Below are positions 38,701-49,797 of a DNA stretch of 64,000 nucleotides, one piece after another; the first letter of the stretch is position 1; each line of letters opens with the position of its first letter. The notes beneath the pieces were generated by a model. The model did not search any database and was not told the DNA's origin. It saw only the letters and a list, made by a program, of their open reading frames with translations. Source of the stretch: Prosopocoilus inquinatus (taxonomy: Eukaryota > Arthropoda > Insecta > Coleoptera > Lucanidae). The DNA lies in contig CM069880.1 of NCBI GenBank assembly GCA_036172665.1, forward strand, positions 2,482,501 through 2,546,500, written 5' to 3'. A program made the translations under genes and the position numbers.

Positions 38701-39460
38701 CTGCTGCGTCCAAAAACTTTGTATCTCACATCAGAGTTACTGGAGTCCATCCAAACGTCAAATAACATGTTAGATAATTAAGGATCGTTTAGATACATCA
38801 CAGGAACAACGCTAATACGTGTTGTCTCGTTCAAAACTATTTCCAGCTTCTGCTGCGTCCAAAAACTTTGTATCTCACATCAGAGTTACTGGAGTCCATC
38901 CAAACGTAAAATAACATGATAGATGAGTAAGGATCGATTAGATACATCACAGGAACATCGCTATTGCGTGTTGTTTCGTTTAAAACTATTTCCAGCTTCT
39001 GCTGCGTCCGAAAACTTTGTATCTCACATCAGAGTTACTGGAGTCCATCGAAACGTCAACTAACATAATAGATAAGTAAGGATCGATTAGATACATCACA
39101 GGAACAACGCTAATGCGTGTTGTTTCGTTTAAAACTATTTCTACCTTCAGCTGCGTCCGAGAACTTCGTATCTCACATCAAAGTTACTGGAGTCCATCGA
39201 AACGCCAAATAACATGATAGATGAGTAAGGATCGATTAGATACATCACATCAACAACGCTAATGCGTGTTGTTTCGTTTAAAACTATTTCCAGCTTCAGC
39301 TGCGTCCGAGAACTTCGTATCTCACATCAAAGTTACTGGAGTCCATCGAAACGCCAAATAACATGATTGATGAGTAAGGATCGATTAGATACATCACAGG
39401 AACAACGCTAATGCGTGTTGTTTCGTTTAAAACTATTTCCAGCTTCTGCTGCGTCCGAGA
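32790..39460. repeat. Two copies of a 24-monomer higher-order unit (3,576 bp spacing)
   Basis: The stretch 32790-35884 matches 36366-39460 at a constant offset of 3,576 bp, exactly 24 monomers. Shared marks: CCAGACGTC, GCCAATGCG, TCTGCCGCG, CGAAATGCC, CATCATAAACG, GATGAGAAAGG, GTATCACACATC, GATAATTAAGG and CATGATTGATGAG. Differences I saw are isolated substitutions, such as TCTACATTCAGCTGAG (35563) against TCTACCTTCAGCTGCG and CGATTGGATAC (34763) against CGATTAGATAC. Upstream of each copy the match continues from 32461 to 35888 with an offset of 23 monomers. One monomer was therefore lost from, or gained beside, one unit near 32780/36220. Confidence 0.9.
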
Positions 39461-39974
39461 ACTTCGTATCTCACATCAGAGTTACTGGAGTCCATCCAAA
39501 CGTCAAATAACATGATAGATGAGAAAGGATCGATTAGATACATCACAGGAACAACGCTAATACGTGTTGTTTCGTTTAAAACTATTTCCAGCTTCTGCTG
39601 CGTCCGAAAACGTCGTATCTCACATCAGAGTTACTGGAGTCCATCGAAACGTCAAATAACATGATAGATAAGTAAGGATCGATTAGATACAGCACAGGAA
39701 CAACGCTAATACCTGTTGTTTCGTTCAAAACTATTTCCAGCTTCTGCTGCGTCCGAAAACGTCGTATCTCACATCAGAGTTACTGGAGTCCGTCCAAACG
39801 TCAAGTAACATCATAGATGAGTAAGGATCGATTAGATACATCACAGGAACAACGCTAATACGCGTTGTTTCGTTCAAAACTATTTCCAGCTTCTGCTGCG
39901 TCCGAGAACTTTGTTTCTCACATCAGAGTTACTGGAGTCCGTCCAAACGTCAAATAACATGATAGATGAGAAAG

Positions 39975-42060
39975 GATCGATTAGATACATCACAGGAACA
40001 ACGCTAATATGTGTTGTTTCGTTTAAAACTATTTCCAGCTGCTGCTGCGCCCGAAAATTTCGTATCTCACATTAGAGTTACTGGAGTCCATCGAAACGTC
40101 AAATAACATAGTAGCTAAGTAAGGATCGATTAGATACATCACAGGAACAACGATAATACTTGTTGTTTCGTTCAAAACTATTTCCAGCTTCTGCTGCGTC
40201 CAAAAACTTTGTATCTCACATCAGAGTTACTGGAGTCCATCCAAACGTAAAATTACATGATAGATGAGTAAGGATCGATTAGATACATCACAGGAACATC
40301 GCTAATGCGTGTTGTTTCGTTTAAAACTATTTCCAGCTTCTGCTGCGTCCGAAAATGTCGTATCTCACATCAGAGTTACTGGAGTCCATCGAAACGTCAA
40401 GTAACATGATAGATGAGTAAGGATCGATTAGATACATCACAGGAACAACGCTAATGCGTGTTGTTTCGTTTAAAACTATTTCCAGCTTCTGCTGCGTCCG
40501 AAAACTTTGTATCTCACATCAGAGTTACTGGAGTCCATCGAAACGTCAAATAACATGATAGATAAGTAAGGATCGATTAGATACATCACAGGAACAACGC
40601 TAATGCGTGTTGTTTCCTTTAAAACTATTTCCAGCTTCTGCTGCGTCCGAGAACTTCGTATCTCACATCAGGGTTACTGGAGTATATCCAAACGTCAAAT
40701 AACATGATATATAAGTAAGGATCGATTAGATACATCACAGGAACAACGCTAAGGCGTGTTGTTTCGTTCAAAACTATTTCCAGCTTCTGCTGCGTCCGAA
40801 AACTTTGTATCTCACATCAGAGTTACTGGAGTCCATCGAAACGCCAAATAACATGATAGATGAGTAAGGATCGATTAGATACATCACAGGAACAACGCTA
40901 ATGCGTGTTGTTTCGTTTAAAACTATTTCCAGCTTCTGCTGCGTCCGAGAACTTCGTATCTCACATCAGGGTTACTTCAGTCCTTCCAAACGTCAAATAA
41001 CATGATATATAAGTAAGGATCGATTAGATACATCACAGGAACAACGCTAATGCGTGTTGTTTCGTTTAAAACTATTTCTAGCTTCAGCTGCGTCCGAGAA
41101 CTTCGTAACTCACATCAAAGTTACTGGAGTCCATCGAAACGCCAAATAACATGATAGATGAGTAAGGATCGATTAGATACATCACAGGAACAACGCTAAT
41201 ACGTGTTGTTTCGTTTAAAACTATTTCCAGCTTCTGCTGCGTCCGAGAACTTTGTATCTCACATCAGAGTTACTGGAGTCCGTCCAAACGTCAAATAACA
41301 TGATAGATGAGTAAGGATCGATTAGATACATCACAGGAACAACGCTAATACGTGTTGTTTCGTTCAAAACTATTTCCAGCTTCTGCTGCGTCCGAGAACT
41401 TTGTATCTCACATCAGGGTTACTGGAGTCCATCCAAACGTCAAATAACATGATATATAAGTAAGGATCGATTAGATACATCACAGGAACAACGCTAAGGC
41501 GTGTTGTTTCGTTCAAAACTATTTCCAGCTCCTGCTGCGTCCAAAAACTTTGTATCTCACATCAGACTTACTGGAGTCCGTCCAAACGTCAAATAACATG
41601 TTAGATAAGTAAGGATCGTTTAGATACATCACAGGAACAACGCTAATACCTGTTGTTTCGTTCAAAACTATTTCCAGCTTCTGCTGCGTCCGAGAACTTT
41701 GTATCTCACAACAGAGTTACTGGAGTCCGTCCAAACGTCAAATAACATGATAGATGAGTAAGGATCTATTAGATACATCACAGGAACAACGCTAATACGT
41801 GTTGTTTCGTTCAAAACTATTTCCAGCTTCTGCTGCGTCCGAGAACTTTGTTTCTCACATCAGAGTTACTGGAGTCCGTCCAAACGTCAAATAACATGAT
41901 AGATGAGTAAGGATCGACTAGATACATCACAGGAACAACGCTAATATGTGTTGTTTCGTTTAAAACTATTTCCAGCTGCTGCTGCGTCCGAAAATTTCGT
42001 ATCTCACATTAGAGTTACTGGAGTCCATCGAAACGTCAAATAACATAGTAGCTAAGTAAG
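39975..42060. repeat. 14-monomer block, copy 1 of 3
   Basis: Exactly 14 x 149 bp. Its private marks are ATACTTGTTG, GTAAAATTACATG, GTCAAGTAACATG, CTAAGGCGTG (twice), TTACTTCAGTCCTTCC and GGATCGACTAG. The same order is found at 47730-49824 (offset 7,755 bp, 52 monomers) and 53112-55197 (a further 5,382 bp, 36 monomers). The three blocks lie in similar settings, next to the block that begins with CAGCACAGG and CTCCTGCTGCG. Confidence 0.9.
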
Positions 42061-43252
42061 GATCGATTAGATACAGCACAGGAACAACGCTAATACGTGT
42101 TGTTTCGTTTAAAACTATTTCCAGCTCCTGCTGCGTCCAAAAACTTTGTATCTCACATCAGACTTACTGGAGTCCATCCAAACGTCAAATAACATGTTAG
42201 ATAAGTAAGGATCGTTTAGATACATCACAGGAACAACGCTAATACGTGTTGTTTCGTTCAAAACTATTTCCAGTTTCTGCTGCGTCCGAGAACTTTGTAT
42301 CTCACATCAGAGTTACTGGAGTCCGTCCAAACGTCAAGTAACATGATAGATGAGTAAGGATCGATTAGATACATCACAGGAACATCGCTAATGCGTGTTG
42401 TTTTGTTTAAAACTATTTCCAGCTTCTGCTGCGTCCGAAAATGTCGTATCTCACATCAGAGTTACTGGAGTCCATCGAAACGTCAAATAACATGATAGAT
42501 AAGTAAGGATCGATTAGATACAGCACAGGAACAACGCTAATACGTGTTGTTTCGTTCAAAACTATTTCCAGCTTCTGCTGCGTCCGAAAACTTTGTATCT
42601 CACATCAGAGTTACTGGAGTCCATCCAAACGTCAAATAACATGATAGATGAGTAAGGATCGATTAGATACATCACAGGAACAACGCTAATACGTGTTGTT
42701 TCGTTTAAAACTATTTCTAGCTTCAGCTGCGTCCGAGAACTTCGTATCTCACATCAAAGTTACTGGAGTCCATCGAAACGTCAAATAACATGATAGATAA
42801 GTAAGGATCGATTAGATACAGCACAGGAACAACGCTAATACGTGTTGTTTCGTTTAAAACTATTTCCAGCTCCTGCTGCGTCCAAAAACTTTGTATCTCA
42901 CATCAGACTTACTGGAGTCCATCCAAACGTCAAATAACATGTTAGATAAGTAAGGATCGTTTAGATACATCACAGGAACAACGCTAATACCTGTTGTTTC
43001 GTTCAAAACTATTTCCAGCTTCTGCTGCGTCCGAGAACTTTGTATCTCACATCAGAGTTACTGGAGTCCGTCCAAACGTCAAATAACATGATAGATGAGT
43101 AAGGATCGATTAGATACATCACAGGAACAACGCTAATACGTGTTGTTTCGTTCAAAATTATTTCCAGCTTCTGCTGCGTACGAGAACTTTGTTTCTCACA
43201 TCAGAGTTACTGGAGTACGTCCAAACGTCAAATAACATGATAGATGAGTAAG
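42061..43252. repeat. Eight-monomer block with GTTGTTTTG marker, copy 1
   Basis: Order of marks: CTCCTGCTGCG; CCAGTTTCTG with GTCAAGTAAC; CATCGCTAATGCG with GTTGTTTTG and AAAATGTCG; CAGCACAGG with CGTTCAAAAC; CTAGCTTCAG; CTCCTGCTGCG; ACCTGTTG; AAAATTATTTCC with GCGTACGAG. A full copy is at 46231-47422, 28 monomers downstream. Partial copies are at 50421-51165 (first five monomers), 52060-52804 (last five) and from about 62943 (third monomer on). Confidence 0.85.
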
Positions 43253-44139
43253 GATCGATTAGATACATCACAGGAACAACGCTAATATGTGTTGTTTCGT
43301 TTAAAACTATTTCCAGCTGCTGCTGCGTCCGAAAATTTCGTATCTCACATTAGAGATACTGGAGTCCATCGAAACGTCAAATAACATAGTAGCTAAGTAA
43401 GGATCGATTAGATACATCACAGGAACAACGCTAATACGTGTTGTTTCGTTCAAAACTATTTCCAGCTTCTGCTGCGTCCAAAAACTTTGTATCTCACATC
43501 AGAGTTACTGGAGTCCATCCAAACGTAAAATAACATGATAGATGAGTAAGGATCGATTAGATACATCACAGGAACAACGCTAATATGTGTTGTTTCGTTT
43601 AAAACTATTTCCAGCTGCTGCTGCGTCCGAAAATTTCGTATCTCACATTAGAGTTACTGGAGTCCATCGAAACGTCAAATAACATAGTAGCTAAGTAAGG
43701 ATCGATTAGATACATCACAGGAACAACGCTAATACGTGTTGTTTCGTTCAAAACTATTTCCAGCTTCTGCTGCGTCCGAAAACGTCGTATCTCACATCAG
43801 AGTTAATGGAGTCCATCGAAACGTCAAATAACATGATAGATAAGTAAGGATCGATTAGATACAGCACAGGAACAACGCTAATACGTGTTGTTTCGTTTAA
43901 AACTATTTCCAGCTCCTGCTGCGTCCAAAAACTTTGTATCTCACATCAGAGTTACTGGAGTCCGTCCAAACGTCAAATAACATGATAGATGAGTAAGGAT
44001 CGATTAGATACATCACAGGAACAACGCTAATACGTGTTGTTTCGTTCAAAATTATTTCCAGCTTCTGCTGCGTACGAGAATTTTGTTTCTCACATCAGAG
44101 TTACTGGAGTCCGTCCAAACGTCAAATAACATGATAGAT

Positions 44140-45345
44140 GAGTAAGGATCGATTAGATACATCACAGGAACAACGCTAATACGTGTTGTTTCGTTCAAAA
44201 CTATTTCCAGCTTCTGCTGCGTCCAAAAACTTTGTATCTCACATCAGACTTACTGGAGTCCATCCAAACGTCAAATAACATGTTAGATAATTAAGGATCG
44301 TTTAGATACATCACAGGAACAACGCTAATACGTGTTGTTTCGTTTAAAACTATTTCCAGCTCCTGCTGCGTCCAAAAACTTTGTATCTCACATCAGAGTT
44401 ACTGGAGTCCGTCCAAACGTCAAATAACATGATAGATGAGTAAGGATCGATTAGATACATCACAGGAACAACGCTAATACGTGTTGTTTCGTTCAAAATT
44501 ATTTCCAGCTTCTGCTGCGTACGAGAATTTTGTTTCTCACATCAGACTTACTGGAGTCCATCCAAACGTCAAATAACATGTTAGATAATTAAGGATCGTT
44601 TAGATACATCACAGGAACAACGCTAATACGTGTTGTTTCGTTCAAAATTATTTCCAGCTTCTGCTGCGTACGAGAATTTTGTTTCTCACATCAGAGTTAC
44701 TGGAGTCCATCCGAACGTAAAATAACATGATAGATGAGTAAGGATCGATTAGATACATCAGAGGAACATCGCTAATGCGTGTTGTTTCGTTTAAAACTAT
44801 TTCCAGCTCCTGCTGCGTCCAAAAATTTTGTATCTCACATCAGACTTACTGGAGTCCATCCAAACGTCAAATAACATGTTAGATAATTAAGGATCGTTTA
44901 GATACATCACAGGAACAACGCTAATACGTGTTGTTTCGTTTAAAACTATTTCCAGCTCTTGCTGCGTCCAAAAACTTTGTATCTCACATCAGACTTACTG
45001 GAGTCCATCCAAACGTCAAATAACATGTTAGATAATTAAGGATCGTTTAGATACATCACAGGAACAACGCTAATACGTGTTGTCTCGTTCAAAACTATTT
45101 CCAGCTTCTGCTGCGCCCGAGAACTTTGTATCTCACATCAGAGTTACTGGAGTCCATCCAAACGTAAAATAACATGATAGATGAGTAAGGATCGATTAGA
45201 TACATCACAGGAACATCGCTATTGCGTGTTGTTTCGTTTAAAACTATTTCCAGCTCCTGCTGCGTCCAAAAATTTTGTATCTCACATCAGACTTACTGGA
45301 GTCCATCCAAACGTCAAATAACATGTTAGATAATTAAGTATCGAT
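44140..45345. repeat. Local one- and two-monomer amplification (GATAATTAAG type)
   Basis: The mark TTAGATAATTAAG occurs at 44283, 44581, 44879, 45028 and 45326, giving spacings of 2, 2, 1 and 2 monomers. Elsewhere it appears once per long unit, except for two copies one monomer apart near 56.53-56.67 kb. This is a short stretch of low-order repetition within an otherwise high-order domain, as expected from recent small unequal exchanges. Confidence 0.85.
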
Positions 45346-45485
45346 TAGATACATCACAGGAACAACGCTAATGTGTTGTTTCGTTTAAAACTATTTCCAG
45401 CTGCTGCTGCGTCCGAAAATTTCGTATCTCACATTAGAGATACTGGAGTCCATCGAAACGTCAAATAACATAGTAGCTAAGTAAG
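45339..45485. repeat. 147-bp monomer with 2-bp deletion
   Basis: GCTAATGTGTTG replaces GCTAATATGTGTTG, removing one AT or TG unit of a short alternating run. It accounts for the 28-monomer spacing of 4,170 bp, instead of 4,172, between the blocks at 42061 and 46231. Not seen elsewhere. Confidence 0.9.
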
Positions 45486-46677
45486 GATCGATTAGATACA
45501 TCACAGGAACAACGCTAATACGTGTTGTTTCGTTCAAAACTATTTCCAGCTTCTGCTGCGTCCAAAAACTTTGTATCTCACATCAGAGTTACTGGAGTCC
45601 ATCCAAACGTAAAATAACATGATAGATGAGTAAGGATCGATTAGATACATCACAGGAACATCGCTATTGCGTGTTGTTTCGTTTAAAACTATTTCCAGCT
45701 TCTGCTGCGTCCGAAAACGTCGTATCTCACATCAGAGTTACTGGAGTCCGTCCAAACGTCAAATAACATGACAGATAAGTAAGTATCGATTAGATACATC
45801 ACAGGAACAACGCTAATATGTGTTGTTTCGTTTAAAACTATTTCCAGCTGCTGCTGCGTCCGAAAATTTCGTATCTCACATTAGAGATACTGGAGTCCAT
45901 CGAAACGTCAAATAACATAGTAGCTAAGTAAGGATCGATTAGATACATCACAGGAACAACGCTAATACGTGTTGTTTCGTTCAAAACTATTTCCAGCTTC
46001 TGCTGCGTCCAAAAACTTTGTATCTCACATCAGAGTTACTGGAGTCCATCCAAACGTAAAATAACATGATAGATGAGTAAGGATCGATTAGATACATCAC
46101 AGGAACATCGCTAATGCGTGTTGTTTCGTTTAAAACTATTTCCAGCTTCTGCTGCGTCCGAAAACGTCGTATCTCACATCAGAGTTACTAGAGTCCATCG
46201 AAACGTCAAATAACATGATAGATAAGTAAGGATCGATTAGATACAGCACAGGAACAACGCTAATACGTGTTGTTTCGTTTAAAACTATTTCCAGCTCCTG
46301 CTGCGTCCAAAAACTTTGTATCTCACATCAGACTTACTGGAGTCCATCCAAACGTCAAATAACATGTTAGATAAGTAAGGATCGTTTAGATACATCACAG
46401 GAACAACGCTAATACGTGTTGTTTCGTTCAAAACTATTTCCAGTTTCTGCTGCGTCCGAGAACTTTGTATCTCACATCAGAGTTACTGGAGTCCGTCCAA
46501 ACGTCAAGTAACATGATAGATGAGTAAGGATCGATTAGATACATCACAGGAACATCGCTAATGCGTGTTGTTTTGTTTAAAACTATTTCCAGCTTCTGCT
46601 GCGTCCGAAAATGTCGTATCTCACATCAGAGTTACTGGAGTCCATCGAAACGTCAAATAACATGATAGATAAGTAAG

Positions 46678-49600
46678 GATCGATTAGATACAGCACAGGA
46701 ACAACGCTAATACGTGTTGTTTCGTTCAAAACTATTTCCAGCTTCTGCTGCGTCCGAAAACTTTGTATCTCACATCAGAGTTACTGGAGTCCATCCAAAC
46801 GTCAAATAACATGATAGATGAGTAAGGATCGACTAGATACATCACAGGAACAACGCTAATACGTGTTGTTTCGTTTAAAACTATTTCTAGCTTCAGCTGC
46901 GTCCGAGAACTTCGTATCTCACATCAAAGTTACTGGAGTCCATCGAAACGTCAAATAACATGATAGATAAGTAAGGATCGATTAGATACAGCACAGGAAC
47001 AACGCTAATACGTGTTGTTTCGTTTAAAACTATTTCCAGCTCCTGCTGCGTCCAAAAACTTTGTATCTCACATCAGACTTACTGGAGTCCATCCAAACGT
47101 CAAATAACATGTTAGATAAGTAAGGATCGTTTAGATACATCACAGGAACAACGCTAATACCTGTTGTTTCGTTCAAAACTATTTCCAGCTTCTGCTGCGT
47201 CCGAGAACTTTGTATCTCACATCAGAGTTACTGGAGTCCGTCCAAACGTCAAATAACATGATAGATGAGTAAGGATCGATTAGATACATCACAGGAACAA
47301 CGCTAATACGTGTTGTTTCGTTCAAAATTATTTCCAGCTTCTGCTGCGTACGAGAACTTTGTTTCTCACATCAGAGTTACTGGAGTACGTCCAAACGTCA
47401 AATAACATGATAGATGAGTAAGGATCGATTAGATACATCACAGGAACAACGCTAATATGTGTTGTTTCGTTTAAAACTATTTCCAGCTGCTGCTGCGTCC
47501 GAAAATTTCGTATCTCACATTAGAGTTACTGGAGTCCATCGAAACGTCAAATAACATAGTAGCTATGATAGATGAGTAAGGATCGATTAGATACATCACA
47601 GGAACAACGCTAATACGTGTTGTTTCGTTCAAAACTATTTCCAGATTCTGCTGCGTCCGAGAACTTTGTTTCTCACATCAGAGTTACTGGAGTCCGTCCA
47701 AACGTCAAATAACATGATAGATGAGTAAGGATCGATTAGATACATCCCAGGAACAACGCTAATATGTGTTGTTTCTTTTAAAACTATTTCCAGCTGCTGC
47801 TGCGTCCGAAAATTTCGTATCTCACATTAGAGTTACTGGAGTCCATCGAAACGTCAAATAACATAGTAGCTAAGTAAGGATCGATTAGATACATCACAGG
47901 AACAACGCTAATACTTGCTGTTTCGTTCAAAACTATTTCCAGCTTCTGCTGCGTCCAAAAACTTTGTATCTCACATCAGAGTTACTGGAGTCCATCCAAA
48001 CGTAAAATTACATGATAGATGAGTAAGGATCGATTAGATACATCACAGGAACATCGCTAATGCGTGTTGTTTCGTTTAAAACTATTTCCAGCTTCTGCTG
48101 CGTCCGAAAATGTCGTATCTCACATCAGAGTTACTGGAGTCCATCGAAACGTCAAGTAACATGATAGATGAGTAAGGATCGATTAGATACATCACAGGAA
48201 CAACGCTAATGCGTGTTGTTTCGTTTAAAACTATTTCCAGCTTCTGCTGCGTCCGAAAACTTTGTATCTCACATCAGAGTTACTGGAGTCCATCGAAACG
48301 TCAAATAACATGATAGATAAGTAAGGATCGATTAGATACATCACAGGAACAACGCTAATGCGTGTTGTTTCCTTTAAAACTATTTCCAGCTTCTGCTGCG
48401 TCCGAGAACTTCGTATCTCACATCAGGGTTACTGGAGTCCATCCAAACGTCAAATAACATGATATATAAGTAAGGATCGATTAGATACATCACAGGAACA
48501 ACGCTAAGGCGTGTTGTTTCGTTCAAAACTATTTCCAGCTTCTGCTGCGTCCGAAAACTTTGTATCTCACATCAGAGTTACTGGAGTCCATCGAAACGCC
48601 AAATAACATGATAGATGAGTAAGGATCGATTAGATACATCACAGGAACAACGCTAATGCGTGTTGTTTCGTTTAAAACTATTTCCAGCTTCTGCTGCGTC
48701 CGAGAACTTCGTATCTCACATCAGGGTTACTTCAGTCCTTCCAAACGTCAAATAACATGATATATAAGTAAGGATCGATTAGATACATCACAGGAACAAC
48801 GCTAATGCGTGTTGTTTCGTTCAAAACTATTTCCAGCTTCAGCTGCGTCCGAGAACTTCGTAACTCACATCAAAGTTACTGGAGTCCGTCCAAACGTCAA
48901 ATAACATGATAGATGAGTAAGGATCGACTAGATACATCACAGGAACAACGCTAATATGTGTTGTTTCGTTTAAAACTATTTCCAGCTGCTGCTGCGTCCG
49001 AGAACTTTGTATCTCACATCAGAGTTACTGGAGTCCGTCCAAACGTCAAATAACATGATAGATGAGTAAGGATCGATTAGATACATCACAGGAACAACGC
49101 TAATACGTGTTGTTTCGTTCAAAACTATTTCCAGCTTCTGCTGCGTCCGAGAACTTTGTATCTCACATCAGGGTTACTGGAGTCCATCCAAACGTCAAAT
49201 AACATGATATATAAGTAAGGATCGATTAGATACATCACAGGAACAACGCTAAGGCGTGTTGTTTCGTTCAAAACTATTTCCAGCTCCTGCTGCGTCCAAA
49301 AACTTTGTATCTCACATCAGACTTACTGGAGTCCATCCAAACGTCAAATAACATGTTGGATAAGTAAGGATCGTTTAGATACATCACAGGAACAACGCTA
49401 ATACCTGTTGTTTCGTTCAAAACTATTTCCAGCTTCTGCTGCGTCCGAGAACTTTGTATCTCACATCAGAGTTACTGGAGTCCGTCCAAACGTCAAATAA
49501 CATGATAGATGAGTAAGGATCTATTAGATACATCACAGGAACAACGCTAATACGTGTTGTTTCGTTCAAAACTATTTCCAGCTTCTGCTGCGTCCGAGAA

Positions 49601-49797
49601 CTTTGTTTCTCACATCAGAGTTACTGGAGTCCGTCCAAACGTCAAATAACATGATAGATGAGTAAGGATCGACTAGATACATCACAGGAACAACGCTAAT
49701 ATGTGTTGTTTCGTTTAAAACTATTTCCAGCTGCTGCTGCGTCCGAAAATTTCGTATCTCACATTAGAGTAACTGGAGTCCATCGAAACGTCAAATA
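46678..49797. repeat. Long higher-order segment repeated 36 monomers downstream (52060-55179)
   Basis: About 3.1 kb is repeated in order with an offset of 5,382 bp, which is 36 monomers plus two 9-bp insertions lying between. It covers the end of the eight-monomer block, the 9-bp insertion and the 14-monomer block. Point differences include ACCTGTTG against ACCTGTTA (52547), GTACGTCC against GTACGTTC, ACTTGCTG against ACTTGTTG, and GGATCTATTAG against GGATATATTAG. One stretch at about 48820-49000 differs at many diagnostic sites at once. After 49797 the two copies end differently (GTAGCTATG against ATGATAGAT). Confidence 0.85.

Larger units (their letters stand above)
20153..39460. repeat. 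First higher-order repeat domain (units of 24-29 monomers)
   Basis: A long unit recurs in order. The marker GTTGTTGCGC starts at 20191, 22426, 24065, 26449, 28395 and 31967; GCCAATGCG at 20926, 22565, 24800, 29130, 33000 and 36576; TCTGCCGCG at 21411, 23050, 25285, 29615, 30211, 33485 and 37061. Spacings between GCCAATGCG marks are 11, 15, 29, 26 and 24 monomers once the local indels (+9 at 27442, -4 at 31928) are counted. Units share a first part (GTTGTTGCGC to ATATATAAG). They then continue either with ATATGTG and CTGCTGCTGCG monomers (20-24 kb) or with a part marked CGAAATGCC and CATCATAAACG (from 25.6 kb). Confidence 0.85.
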
